This document shows positions 50,660 to 63,400 of a stretch of 64,000 nucleotides of DNA, one piece after another. The notes beneath the pieces are model-generated. The model searched no databases. It was not told where the DNA came from and was given only the letters and a program-made list of their open reading frames with translations. This stretch comes from Sipunculus nudus. Its lineage: Eukaryota > Annelida > Sipuncula > Golfingiida > Sipunculidae. The position numbers and the translations under genes were made by a program. The stretch's first letter is position 1; each line of letters starts with the position of its first letter. The DNA lies in contig CM049317.1 in the NCBI GenBank assembly GCA_026874595.1, positions 609,108 through 673,107 of the forward strand, in the 5' to 3' direction.

Positions 50660-52655
50660 CTTAGCGTTTGCCTGGTAATCGGTTTATAGGCAGCCACAAT
50701 ACAGGAATAAGCATTGGCGTGGGTATCTGTTTATAGGCAGTCACTATACGGGGCTAGCAGTCACTATACGTGGCAAAGCGTTGGCGTGGGTATCTGTCCA
50801 TTGGCAGTCACTATACATGGCTAAGCTTTGGCGTGGGTATCTGTTCACAGACAGTCACTATACAGGGCTAAGCGTTGGCGTGGGTATCTGTTTATAGGCA
50901 GCCACTACACAGGGCTAAGCGTTGGCGTTGATATCTGTTTATAGGCAGCCACTATACAGGACTAAGCGTTGGCGTTGATATCTGTTTATGGGCAGCCACG
51001 ATACAGGGCTAAGCGTTTGCGTGGGTCTCTGTGTATAGGCAGCCACTATACAGGGCTAAGCGTTGGCGTGGATATCTGTTTATAGGCAGCCAATATACAG
51101 GACTAAGCGTTGGCGTGGATATCTGTTACAGGGAGTCAATATACAAGGTAAAGCGTTGGCCTGGGTATCTGTTTATGGACAGGAACTATACAGGGCTAAG
51201 CGTTGGCGTGGGTATCTTTTAATAGGGAGCCACTATACAGGGTTATGAGTTGGCCTGGGTATCTGTTTATGGGCAGCCACTATACGGGGCTAAGCATTGG
51301 CGTGGGTATCTGTTTATAGACAGTCACTATACAAGGCTAAGCACTGGCGTGGTTCTCTGTTTTATAGGCACTCACTATAGAGGGCTAAGATTTGGCTTGG
51401 GTATCTGTTTATGGGCTGCTACTATACATGACTAAGCGTTGGCGTGGGTATCTGTTTATAGACAGCCACTAAAAAGGGCTAAGATTTGGCTTGGGTATCT
51501 CAATCTGTTTATGGGCAGCTACTATACAGGGCTAAGCGTTGGTGTGGGTATCTGTTTATAGGCAGTCACTATACAAGATTAAGCGTTGGCGTGGATATCT
51601 GTTTATAGGCAGTCACTATACGGGGCTAGCAGTCACTATACGTGGAAAGGCGTTGGCGTGGGTATCTGTTTATAGGCAGTCACTATACATGGCTAAGCGT
51701 TTGCGTGGCTATCTGTTTATAGGCAGCCACTACACAGGGCTAAGCGTTGGCGTAGATATCTGTATATAGACTGCCACTATACAAGACTAAGCGTTGGCGT
51801 GGATATCATTTTATAGGCAGCCATTATACAGGGCTTAGAGTTGACGTGGGTCTATTTTTATAGGCAGCAACTATACAGGGCTAAGCGTTGGCGTTGGTCT
51901 CTGTTTATAGGCAGCCACTATACAGGACTAATCGTTGGCGTGGATATCTGTTTATAGGCAGCCACTATACAGGACTAAGCGTTGGCGTTGATATCTGTTA
52001 CAGGTACTAGTCGATATACAAGGTAAAGCGTTGGCTTGGGTATCTGTTTATGGGCAGGAACTATACAGTGCTAAGCGTTGGCGTGGGTATCTTTTAATAG
52101 GCAGCCACTATACAGGGCTATGAGTTGGCCTGGGTATCTGTTTATGGGCAGCCACTATACGGGGTTAAGCATTGGCGTGGGTATCTGTTTATAGACAGTC
52201 ACTATACAGGCTAAGCATTGGCTGGTTCTCTGTTTTATAGGCAGTCAGTATTGAGGGCTAAGCGTTGACGTGGGTATCTGTTTATAGGCAGCCACTTTAC
52301 AGGTATAAGCGTTGACGTTGGTATCTGTTTAAAGGAAGCCACTATAGAGGGCTAAGATTTGGCTTGGGTATCTGTTTATGGGCTGCTACTATACATGACT
52401 AAGCGTTGGCGTGGGTATCTGTTTATAGGCAGCCACTAAAGAGGGCTAAGATTTGGCTTGGGTATCTGTTTATGGGCAGCTACTATACAAGGCTTAGCGT
52501 TGGCGTGGGTATCTGTTTATAGGCAGTCACTATAGAGGGCTAATATTTTGCCTGTGAATCTGTTACTGGGCAGCCACTATACGGCGCTAAGCGTTGGTGT
52601 ATCTGTTTATAGGCAGCCACTATACAGGGCTAAGCGTTGGTATCTGTTTTTTAGG
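50660..52655 (+). repeat. satellite E (47-bp unit, ~42 copies)
   Basis: The unit is GGCGTGGGTATCTGTTTATA followed by GGCAGCCACTATACAGGGCT then AAGCGTT (47 bp). It starts about 45 bp after the right end of H4. Rare variants recur at 872-875 bp (GGGGCTAGCAGTCACTATAC at 50750 and 51622; CTTTTAATAGG at 51216 and 52091), showing a higher-order duplication of 18-19 units. Confidence 0.95.
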
Positions 52656-54288
52656 ATATAAATTCAAATACATTTAAGCTTATTTTTCCTTTTTCGATTG
52701 ATCAGCGGAAACATTTGGGGAAAATATCAAATCGGAGATTTATTAATCAGGTGATTGGAATATATCATTAGCAATATTATTTTGAGAAATTTTTCCATAA
52801 AATACATTTCAAGGATTTTATCGTACAAGGACAAATTTAAATGTCACGTATAAATAATAACGTACAATTTCAGGGTATTCCCGACGAAGAATATTTCCTC
52901 ATACTTGTATTAGGGGTATAAACGTATAGGGGCCCAAATGAAAAACATTTCTTTATAATATAATTTATTACATTTAAATTTATAATACAAATCACGATAT
53001 AATTAATTATATTTATTTAATGAATCTGGGTCATATTGTTTTTAATATTATTTGCAATAATTACAAATTACATGCATTTCTTAGAGAAAGATGATAAAAA
53101 TATAGCATAAGCTTATAGTTTAAAATATTAGTATATATTCTCCCTCAAATGAAGGTAAAATTGAGTGCAGTCTCAAATGCCAGAAAGGAGAAAATGTAAT
53201 GACATAGAGGAGGTAACAGGGGGCATGGGTCAACTTCCCAGGACAGGTTTTATTCAGCCAAATTTGAAACATAAATGTGAAAGTCGTTTGGTATAGTGAA
53301 CTAAAATGTAAACGTCTCTGGATATAAGTTAAACTGGCGGCTGATTTTCTGACGGATCTATTAATTATTTGAATTATATTCTAACACTATATTCTAAAGT
53401 TTTTGAAAGATTATTTAAAGAATAATGTTGCATTAGTTACTGGCTGGTATAAGCATCAGCCAGTTGATATGTATGGTTATAACTTTCGTTGTTCTATGCT
53501 CGTCTAAGGGTCTACATAGAAATCCATAATTCGACCAAAGTGTTTCTATAGAATTCAAGCAATAAGAACGAACTCCATCAAACCGGCTTCCAACAATCAT
53601 AAGATCTTTTCTTTGAGTGTATGTGATAATCTAGTGTTTGTTTCTTTGAGTGTATGTGGTCATGTATAGTGTATGTTTCTTTGAGTGAATGTGGTCATGT
53701 AGTGTATATGGATTAAGAACACCTGTCCATGACCTTAGTCTGTTCCAGTTAACCTATTTTGTATCAAGATTTATGTGACTTACATGGAATTAACATTAGA
53801 ATATTGTGTATAAAAGCTACACTTATAATAGAGAATATACATTATAATCTGCCGGTAGTTAACGTATATTAGTATCTTAATTAAATTCGTGATTTTGATG
53901 ACAGATGATAACGCATGACCGTTGATACTGTGGGTATATGCACAGTCGCATGAATTTAAACAAAATAATAGTCTATCCTCAACAATCGTTATTGATGGGC
54001 GTTATTCTGGCCTGGAACAGGTTATAACTGCTAATATATACTGATCCCACCAATGCCATCCTACAATACGAAACGGACTACGTAGATTCTGTGTAAACGT
54101 CTGAATCGACCTTGTTTTGGTCTAAACATCAGCAACAAATAACAATTCAAGCGACTGAGGTATATGTTAGCAAACAAATGATGATATTAAACCAAATCCG
54201 CCCTTACTTTCATTAATTTGTGATAACGTCGACCGGGCGTACTCGGTCACCACATTAACATGGTCGCTGATCAGACAGCCATACATAC
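52656..54288. other. unique AT-rich DNA with a small ~43-bp repeat
   Basis: No gene is seen. At 53609-53709 there are about three copies of TTTCTTTGAGTGTATGTGGT then CATGTATAGTG, the only visible structure. Confidence 0.5.
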
Positions 54289-54335
54289 CGGCGAGGTTTG
54301 TAATATTCCTGGTGGCCCGGGGTCACACTGATGTC
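54289..54335 (-). other. candidate small exon on the minus strand
   Basis: The minus strand reads CTTATCTTATTATCATTCAG|GACATCAG at the right edge (acceptor) and CTCGCCG|GTATGT at the left edge (donor), enclosing 47 GC-rich bases within AT-rich DNA. In one frame it reads DISVTPGHQEYYKPR. Joined to the candidate start exon at 43674 that frame would stop soon after, so it would be a 5' UTR exon of that gene or part of another transcript. No homology is recognised. Confidence 0.25.
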
Positions 54336-57238
54336 CTGAATGATAATAAGATAAGGGATGAGGCCGGAGGTCTCTGTGTCACCGATACATCATCAGCCTC
54401 CAGCGTGCTGTAGGTGCTGGCCTGTGTACAGTCACTCCGTGCTGAAGTCACTCCGTGTTTAATTTACAAGGTACCTGCAGATCTAGGTTACAGGGACGTG
54501 ATGTGTTGTTTTCAGAGTCAGCTGGTTATAAATTACTTTACTAGTGACTCGCGGTGCCCAATTCCGTGTGCCGTATGTCCCGGCCGTCTAAACATTTACT
54601 TCACTCGGTTGAACGCTCAGTGATTTTTGCAGAAATTTGTCCGCATGTAGTGAAGGTGATTTATAGCTGATTGTTGAGAGCGAGGGCCCCTGACAGATGG
54701 TATGCGGTGGAAGTATGTTAAATATACCCCCCCCCCCCCCAAAAAAAAAACCCACTCAAATAAACCAGGTAATATTACCTGATAAGCCGAGGACCTGATC
54801 AAATCTTACATGTTAAATATATCACCTCCCTGCAGCGAGTTTGATGTTCATTTCTTTTGCCTATAGGGACTGTGTTGATACCAATTTATGTCCGTACGTT
54901 TTGTTCTCACAAGTCCATAATTAAATCAAGCATAATATACCATATTATTTCATTGATATATATGTCTGATTATTGCTATAGGAATAGTCATAAATATATA
55001 TGCAACCTTTTTTATTTCGACGACGATTTTTGTAAACGTTAACCATATTTATTATCCCACAGCGAATGTTTCAAGTACAAATTAATGTGCCATTTAACAA
55101 GTTCATGCAGATATAGGCCTAATGTTGTTGTCCACCTATTTTACCGTTTAGGGTTACCAAGGCGTGGCCTGAGATGGGAATTAATAGACCATGCAGACAG
55201 ACGGAATCGACTCTATGCACTTTGCTTAACGAGGTGTTGCAGAAACCATTCCATTTACCATATGTGTAGTTATTCAGATATATAAAACTGATAACCAGGC
55301 CTTCGTGGGTGTAAGTGAATGTGTTTACTTCAGCCGCGTATAAGATCTATATTCTTTGTGGGAGAAAGCCAAACATGCAGGCTAAATGATACACTTTATA
55401 CAGCAGATGGACCGAAAATGGGAAATTGTCTAATACGATGTGTGTGTTGCGGTCCGAGCTGTATGGTTATTGAGTATTTGGTAATACTGCTGTATAACCT
55501 ATATAATTACAATTTGATATACAACAAGGCAGCCCAATCTGGACTCTCTGGAGCCTGTACTTGTGGTAGCCATGATGTGCTATATCATTTTTCTCACAGA
55601 TAATAGAAAACAGCACAGAAATTTAAGTTTAAAATCACCAAATGGCCGAACGATTTGTCCTAAACATATACTACGAGTCTAAAAGTTAAACGTGGTAAAC
55701 AGGGAAACTAGAACACAGGGCCCACGTCTGGATCATTTAAGCGCAAGTGGAAGAGTTTTTCGTTTCTTTGCCCTGCCCTGGGCAAGCCTACTTTACAATA
55801 GGGTGATATATTAATGGTTTAGTCCAAAAATAGATAAGAGGGGTGGCAGGCAGACCTGATGTCTTACAGGGCTTCCTTCAGACTTTCCAAACGTCCTCCA
55901 GACTTTCCAAACGTCCACGAGGTGTCGCTAAAACACGAGGAAAGGTTCAGCGACAGAATCACTCTAACATTTACAGATGATACCGTACTGTAGATATTAA
56001 TATTCTCTCCAACGAAATGTTATGTGATATAGGCCTACTTGGATATGACAAGAGTTTACGGAAAACACATGTGCAGGTTTCATTTTGGGTTTATAACCTA
56101 TAACTAAAAGAAGTATACTCTTCAAAGAATACATTGGGTTGTTTAGAGTGGGGGCTGGGGGGGGGGGGGGGGATAAAACGACACTACTCTTAATTACTTT
56201 TTTCCAGTTTGAGTCACTTCATAACTTGAGTAATTAAAAGATCAGTGTGGGAACCGAATTGGGGGGTGGGTGGGAGGGGTATATTTGGCTGTTGTCCTAC
56301 GCTCTTTACACAGTGCGTTGACTATAGGCCTACTTCCTATAGCGTAAGCGCTGTTTGTTATGACCTCGTATCCTGAATTGCAGCTGGGAGCACTGTATTT
56401 TCGTCCAATCAGATGAGACCTTGTGCTGGAAGACACGGCCAAGCGAGGAATACACGGAGCCAATCAACCCGGTAATAGTCTGAATAGGCCATAGGCTCAA
56501 AGAGAATTGCCCCAGACGTGGTTTGCTTGGGACCTTGGGCACATAGGATGCCAGGCCGGTGAGTTGTAATTCAAACCAAACGTAACAATACAGGCTGCGT
56601 GCACACCTCGCTGGCTGGTTTCAGTTCTGCAGACAACAGATATATGGCTACGCTGAGTCATAATGTCATAATCGAATCGGTCGATGATGCGAGAATACAG
56701 AGGGAGCAATTAAAATTCGACCGTTAACTTTCATCAAGCTTGAAGCGCAGCTATGAGCGGAGCCAGGATGCCTGTCGAGTGTTTGTTTATTGGCATCTGG
56801 TTTGCTGATTGTCACATGATACGCACGTTTTTTTCAGCGGAGAACGAACCGCCATCTGGTGTCTAAATATATCATAAACGGCCAAAGCTGGCAGCGTGAA
56901 AATCAGTTGCTTCTTGAGAAAGCGCAAGATTTCCGCTGCCTCGGGAGCGTACTGTTGTCCCAACATAAAAGGAAGGGGCACAAGGAGGGAGGCGGGTACT
57001 TATAGGGCAATAGATCAGCTCCTTATATTTTTCCAGTAAAAAAATAATAGTGTAAAATTAACTAAAATAATATAGTTTCTTTAACATTTTGTATTGGCAA
57101 TTGGCCTGAAAGAAATATGTGCTTATTTATAAAATGAATTAAAACAATTTTCCACACCCTTCCAAAACTGTCTCCCATGGTTCCACTACTTAGTATATTT
57201 ATATATGAATTTCCTATGGCCCTATTTATGTATATATG

Positions 57239-57242
<4 letters not shown>
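54336..57242. other. unique DNA, possible minus-strand promoter near 57.0 kb
   Basis: Mostly unique sequence, with homopolymer tracts at 54727-54750 (C14 then A10) and about 56158-56172 (G run). On the minus strand TATAAG (57004-56999) lies about 33 bp before an ATG at 56966 that opens a 60-codon frame (MLGQQYAPEAAEILRFL...). It has no donor or homology. It may be a short gene, a first exon or chance, and I do not call it as a gene. Confidence 0.35.

Positions 57243-57288
<46 letters not shown>
57243..57288. repeat. (TA)n microsatellite
   Basis: An uninterrupted TA dinucleotide run of about 46 bp. Confidence 0.95.
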
Positions 57289-57291
<3 letters not shown>

Positions 57292-59246
57292 ACGTCCTTA
57301 CAGACGTCTCTTATTTTTCAGCTATACTTTCTTCTGTTAAAGCCGTACAGCCAACTCATTATCTGTCACAAAATTTGGTAACATACCAAAATACCACAAT
57401 TTAATATAATTTACTAGTTTAATATATATTGAATATAGCTTTTACAAATACGTTTTAAAACAATGACTTACATGCAATAATAAGCAAAAGAACTGACCTG
57501 GGAATAATGTCCATGTAAGACCAGTTATTCCGAATTACACAACAAAATAATCGCGGAGTCCAATACAAAGTCACTGAAAGCATTATCTTCTCACGAGGCT
57601 CTATGTCTTCTTTGATCACTTCATTTTAGCGTATAAAAGTTCACAATATCTTTATATAATTCACTTCTTAATAGTTCGTCTCTTCTGTCAATGTTCTTTC
57701 ACAAATTTCCTCAATTTTAATCAGTCTTATATTAATATGTTAGCGATAACGTATCAGTTCATTTTTGGTCACTGGTCATGTGCACTTACTTTATCTTCAT
57801 GTGACTGTTATGGCTCTGGAGCTTGGATAGTATATGTCCGTTTGCACATCATTTGAGCTCATCTTATAATTTAGACTTGTCACTCATGATTTTCTTTGTT
57901 TCAGTATTTCAAATCATGTGTGTTCACTTGTGATTTTACTTCTTGTATAACATCATTTACTTTGTTTGAATCCATGGCCATGAGGCTTCATGCATGATCG
58001 TTACATAAAAGTCTTAGTCTGTCATGGATACAACTTTGGGTCCCTGGAACCTTTTGTTCAGCACAGATAAGCTGTATGGTCAGCCTATCAGGACATACGA
58101 GGCACGTGTACAGCCTTGTGCAGTAATACTTCAGTACAACTACATTAACCTTGTCTTCAATGGCCCCTGAGCCGACACGAAGTGCGGCTTCTTCAGTTTT
58201 TCCCCTGACTATAGTAGCCTTTTTTTTTGTGTGATTCCCAGTAAGTCAGTTTTAATATTACAATAATTAATATTAAATACAATCTTTTCAAACATTAAAA
58301 TAAAACTTAATATATCGTAACAATATAGATATTTCTCTGTGATATTTCCAGGACCCCATCGAAAAACAGCTGAACATGCTGAATGGGCCATCCTGGTAAA
58401 ATATATGTATAAATAAATAAATAAATAAATATAGATATATATAGATATATATTGCTACGGAACCTAATATCAACAGATCACGTATGCGTGATGAACATTA
58501 ATTTGGTAAGGGAGAAAAAAAAATCAGATTCTCTAACACTAGTCAGCGTGAAATGTCTAGAGGAATGAACAAAGAAGTCAGTGGTTTTTTTGTTAACAAA
58601 TAGCCATAATTCATTCTGAAAACAACCCTAACATCACAATACACTGAATCAATGCAATGACACAGTATAACAGCAGCATAGATGCAATTCAATACAATCA
58701 CAAGGTAAAAAAAAAACAAAGTGCACAGTACCTGGATATCACCACCGTCACAGCGACAAGTCCTTTATTGTGTATAAGCCGGACGAACAGTTCACACATA
58801 TTCTCTCAGAGAATAACAGTCCAATGTAAAGCTCTTGTAACAATCCCGAAAGTAAACTGAAGACCAAATAAGATTCGTCACAAATCCAGAAGAATATCTG
58901 AAGAAAATCTATAACTGCCGCACTTATCGGAATAGGTCCCACAAACTGACTTGCACACGTCTGTGTCCGCTGGAATATTCTCTCACCCCTCTCCCGCCTC
59001 TAAAAACACAGCCTCTATCGATAACCTCTCACCCGAAAACTCTAAAAAATCTCCCTTTCACGAACAATCGAAAAGAGCAATACACGTGCACAGACGTGAA
59101 CATTCGAGACAGGCACGGCAGCGAGCTGTTACACTCCTCGAGAGTTCAACCAGTACGGATTAAACTGAAAGTGCAACACCCGGTCAGGCGAGGCTGCTAC
59201 AACACGAGTTACGCCACTGTCACCCAATAAAAAGGTACCTGTAGCA

Positions 59247-59249
<3 letters not shown>

Positions 59250-59311
<62 letters not shown>
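59250..59311. repeat. (AT)n microsatellite
   Basis: About 62 bp of AT dinucleotides with one interruption (ATAAAT). Confidence 0.95.
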
Positions 59312-59418
59312 TAACCGTGCACACGAAAGCTTTCAAACGTTCAGGGGACAGAAAATTCCCAGGGAGGGGTTAATGTAACTGTGCAACCAAAAGCGTCCCT
59401 GCTGACCTTGCCAGAGAA

Positions 59419-59485
59419 GCTTGCTTATTATCGAAGCGGTAGAACATCTGACTTGTGTGTAATGGGTTCGAATCCACAACCGACT
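59419..59485 (+). ncRNA. tRNA-derived segment (possible SINE head or tRNA pseudogene)
   Basis: TATCGAAGCGG (59429-59439) matches 10 of 11 positions of the Pol III A-box consensus, and GGTTCGAATCC (59465-59475) is a perfect B box. Between them ACATCTGACTTGTGTGTAAT resembles an anticodon arm with TGT at the anticodon position. A-to-B spacing is 36 nt, about 8 nt short of a normal tRNA, and the acceptor stem does not close. A functional tRNA is therefore unlikely, and a SINE head or decayed tRNA copy fits better. No clear A-rich tail or target duplication was found. Confidence 0.4.
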
Positions 59486-60094
59486 TGTTTCTCTTTTCGC
59501 CTGAGCAGACAAAAAGAAAATAAAAGAAATTTAATACACGGCGACTCTCGTTTAATAAATAGGTATAAATATATATTATACACTGGTATATATAACATGA
59601 GTATGACACGTTTAATGATATTTTTCGAAATGGAAGCATGTAAGACGTAGCATAACGTCTGAACCTCTTTTTGATTAACCCCCGTCTCAACAACGCGTTA
59701 TCTGTTCCCCTTGATTCTTAATCACGAAGTCACAACTAAAATCATCTGCAAGGGTTCTTGAAAGAACCACCATTTTTTATGTGTAACATATATGGTGGAT
59801 CAGATATATATAACCTAGTACAGCACTAACATTTCGCCAACACAATTTCCACTTGGCCCTGATATGTCCGCAGTGACCTCGAAAAACGTATTTGATGGAA
59901 ACCTTAAACAATTAATTAGGAAGATAAAAAAGTACTATGAAAAGTGGATAAACTTTATAATCCAGAGCAAAGTGAGTGAAATGGGGGAGGAATTCCAATA
60001 AGGGACAACAATTAGCCAAATTAGACAACACCCCTTATATTTATACTCCTTCCACGAGGACCGCTCATTCAATTTCCTAATTACACAGACTTAC

Positions 60095-60309
60095 AGTCCG
60101 GTGAATCAGTTCCGTAAACTCTGTCGGATGGATATTGATAAATCAGCGGCTCATTGAAACAAAGACGCTGTTTACTTGTTACAGTATGCGTCAAAACGTT
60201 CAACTGGTTTATGTCACACGGCAGCAAGTGTACCATTCTTTTTACAGTGTTTTTCACAGTAGCCATGGAAAAATGACTCACAGATCTTACTAAAATAAAC
60301 GGACGGGGC
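60095..60309 (-). other. candidate exon on the minus strand
   Basis: On the minus strand GCTTTTATTACCCACAG precedes base 60309 and CCGGACT|GTAAGT follows base 60095, a good acceptor and a near-consensus donor around 215 bp. An ATG in good context (TTCCATGG, start at 60266) opens a frame of 57 codons plus one base beginning MATVKNTVKRMVHLLPCDIN. Joined to the candidate exons at 54335 or 43674 it would give an immediate stop, so it is not simply their coding start. No family is recognised. Confidence 0.25.
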
Positions 60310-60464
60310 CTGTGGGTAATAAAAGCAGTCAAGTTTGAACAGCTGGTCCAAGAGTCAGATGAAAATATTGGCTGGGTTGTATTTGAAATGAAAACATTAA
60401 AAGGTCGTCATTTACTTGTACTTAAATACGGAGACTGGTGGTCAAAGTACCTCCTCTCCGTCCG

Positions 60465-63400
60465 CAGCACCAGTTTAATGATCGTTAAGTCAGCACCAGT
60501 TTAATGATCGTTAAGTCAGCACCAGTTTAATGATCGTTAAGTAAGCACCAGTTTAATGATCGTTAAGTCAGCACCAGTTTAATGATCGTTAAGTCAGCAC
60601 CAGTTTAATGATCGTTAAGTCAGCACCAGTTTAATGATCGTTAAGTCAGCACCAGTTTAATGATCGTTAAGTCAGCACCAGTTTAATGATCGTTAAGTAA
60701 GCACCAGTTTAATGATCGTTAAGTCAGCACCAGTTTAATGATCGTTAAGTCAGCACCAGTTTAATGATCGTTAAGTAAGCACCAGTTTAATGATCGTTAA
60801 GTCAGCACCAGTTTAATGATCGTTAAGTCAGCACCAGTTTAATGATCGTTAAGTAAGCACCAGTTTAATGATCGTTAAGTCAGCACCAGTTTAATGATCG
60901 TTCAGTCAGCACCAGTTTAATGATCGTTAAGTCAGCACCAGTTTAATGATCGTTAAGTAAGCACCAGTTTAATGATCGTTAAGTCAGCACCAGTTTAATG
61001 ATCGTTAAGTCAGCACCAGTTTAATGATCGTTAAGTCAGCACCAGTTTAATGATCGTTAAGTCAGCACCAGTTTAATGATCGTTAAGTCAGCACCAGTTT
61101 AATGATCGTTAAGTAAGCACCAGTTTAATGATCGTTAAGTCAGCACCAGTTTAATGATCGTTCAGTCAGCACCAGTTTAATGATCGTTAAGTCAGCACCA
61201 GTTTAATGATCGTTAAGTCAGCACCAGTTTAATGATCGTTAAGTCAGCACCAGTTTAATGATCGTTAAGTCAGCACCAGTTTAATGATCGTTAAGTAAGC
61301 ACCAGTTTAATGATCGTTAAGTCAGCACCAGTTTAATGATCGTTAAGTCAGCACCAGTTTAATGATCGTTAAGTCAGCACCAGTTTAATGATCGTTACGT
61401 CAGCACCAGTTTAATGATCGTTAAGTCAGCACCAGTTTAATGATCGTTAAGTCAGCACCAGTTTAATGATCGTTAAGTAAGCACCAGTTTAATGATCGTA
61501 AGGTCAGCAGGAGTTTCTTGATCGTTAGGTCAGCACCAGTTTAATGATCGTTAGGTCAGCACCAGTTTAATTATCGTTAAGTCAGCACCAGTTTAATGAT
61601 CGTTAGGTCAGCACCAGTTTAATGATCGTTAAGTCAGCACCAGTTTAATGATCGTTAGGTCAGCACCAGTTTAATTATCGTTAAGTCAGCACCAGTTTAA
61701 TGATCGTAAGGTCAGCACCAGTTTAATGATCGTAAGGTCAGCACCAGTTTAATGATCGTTAAGTCAGCAGGAGTTTAATGATCGTTAAGTCAGCACCAGT
61801 TTAATGATCGTTAAGTCAGCACCAGTTTAATGATCGTTAAGTCAGCACCAGTTTAATGATCGTTAAGTCAGCACCAGTTTAATGATCGTTAAGTCAGCAC
61901 CAGTTTAATGATCGTTAAGTCAGCACCAGTTTAATGATCGTTAAGTAAGCACCAGTTTAATGATCGTTAAGTCAGCACCAGTTTAATGATCGTTCAGTCA
62001 GCACCAGTTTAATGATCGTTAAGTCAGCACCAGTTTAATGATCGTTAAGTCAGCACCAGTTTAATGATCGTTAAGTCAGCACCAGTTTAATGATCGTTAA
62101 GTCAGCACCAGTTTAATGATCGTTAAGTAAGCACCAGTTTAATGATCGTTAAGTCAGCACCAGTTTAATGATCGTTAAGTCAGCACCAGTTTAATGATCG
62201 TTAAGTCAGCACCAGTTTAATGATCGTTAAGTCAGCACCAGTTTAATGATCGTTAAGTCAGCACCAGTTTAATGATCGTTAAGTAAGCACCAGTTTAATG
62301 ATCGTAAGGTCAGCAGGAGTTTTTTGATCGTTAGGTCAGCACCAGTTTAATGATCGTTAGGTCAGCACCAGTTTAATTATCGTTAAGTCAGCACCAGTTT
62401 AATGATCGTTAGGTCAGCACCAGTTTAATGATCGTTAAGTCAGCACCAGTTTAATGATCGTTAGGTCAGCACCAGTTTAATTATCGTTAAGTCAGCACCA
62501 GTTTAATGATCGTAAGGTCAGCACCAGTTTAATGATCGTAAGGTCAGCACCAGTTTAATGATCGTTAAGTCAGCAGGAGTTTAATGATCGTTAAGTCAGC
62601 ACCAGTTTAATGATCGTTAAGTCAGCACCAGTTTAATGATCGTTAAGTCAGCACCAGTTTAATGATCGTTAGGTCAGCACCAGTTTAATTATCGTTAAGT
62701 CAGCACCAGTTTAATGATCGTAAGGTCAGCACCAGTTTAATGATCGTAAGGTCAGCACCAGTTTAATGATCGTTAAGTCAGCAGGAGTTTAATGATCGTT
62801 AAGTCAGCACCAGTTTAATGATCGTTAAGTCAGCACCAGTTTAATGATCGTTAGGTCAGCACCAGTTTAATAATCGTAAAGTCAGCAGGAGTTTAATGAT
62901 CGTTAGGTCAGCACCAGTTTAATTATCTTTAAGTCAGCACCAGTTTAATAATCGTAAGGTCAGCAGGAGTTTAATGATCGTTAGGTCAGCACCAGTTTAA
63001 TAATCGTAAGGTCAGCAGGAGTTTAATGATCGTTAAGTCAGCACCAGTTTAATAATCGTAAAGTCAGCAGGAGTTTAATGATCGTTAGGTCAGCACCAGT
63101 TTAATTATCGTTAAGTCAGCACCAGTTTAATGATCGTAAGGTCAGCACCAGTTTAATGATCGTAAGGTCAGCACCAGTTTAATGATCGTTAAGTCAGCAG
63201 GAGTTTAATGATCGTTAAGTCAGCACCAGTTTAATGATCGTTAAGTCAGCACCAGTTTAATGATCGTTAGGTCAGCACCAGTTTAATAATCGTAAAGTCA
63301 GCAGGAGTTTAATGATCGTTAGGTCAGCACCAGTTTAATTATCTTTAAGTCAGCACCAGTTTAATAATCGTAAGGTCAGCAGGAGTTTAATGATCGTTAG

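Larger units (their letters stand above)
57289..60094. other. unique DNA with microsatellites and a tRNA-like segment
   Basis: Unique sequence with (AAAT)n-type repeats at about 58408-58450, an (AT)n tract at 59250-59311 and a tRNA-like segment described separately. GC-richer DNA at 58740-59220 includes a minus-strand donor-like GATATCCAG|GTACTG near 58733. No complete gene can be supported. Confidence 0.4.

Noticed and set aside
56787-56966. 60-codon frame behind a TATAAG on the minus strand
   Set aside because: Too short, with no recognisable domain and no splice donor. It is noted under the surrounding region only.
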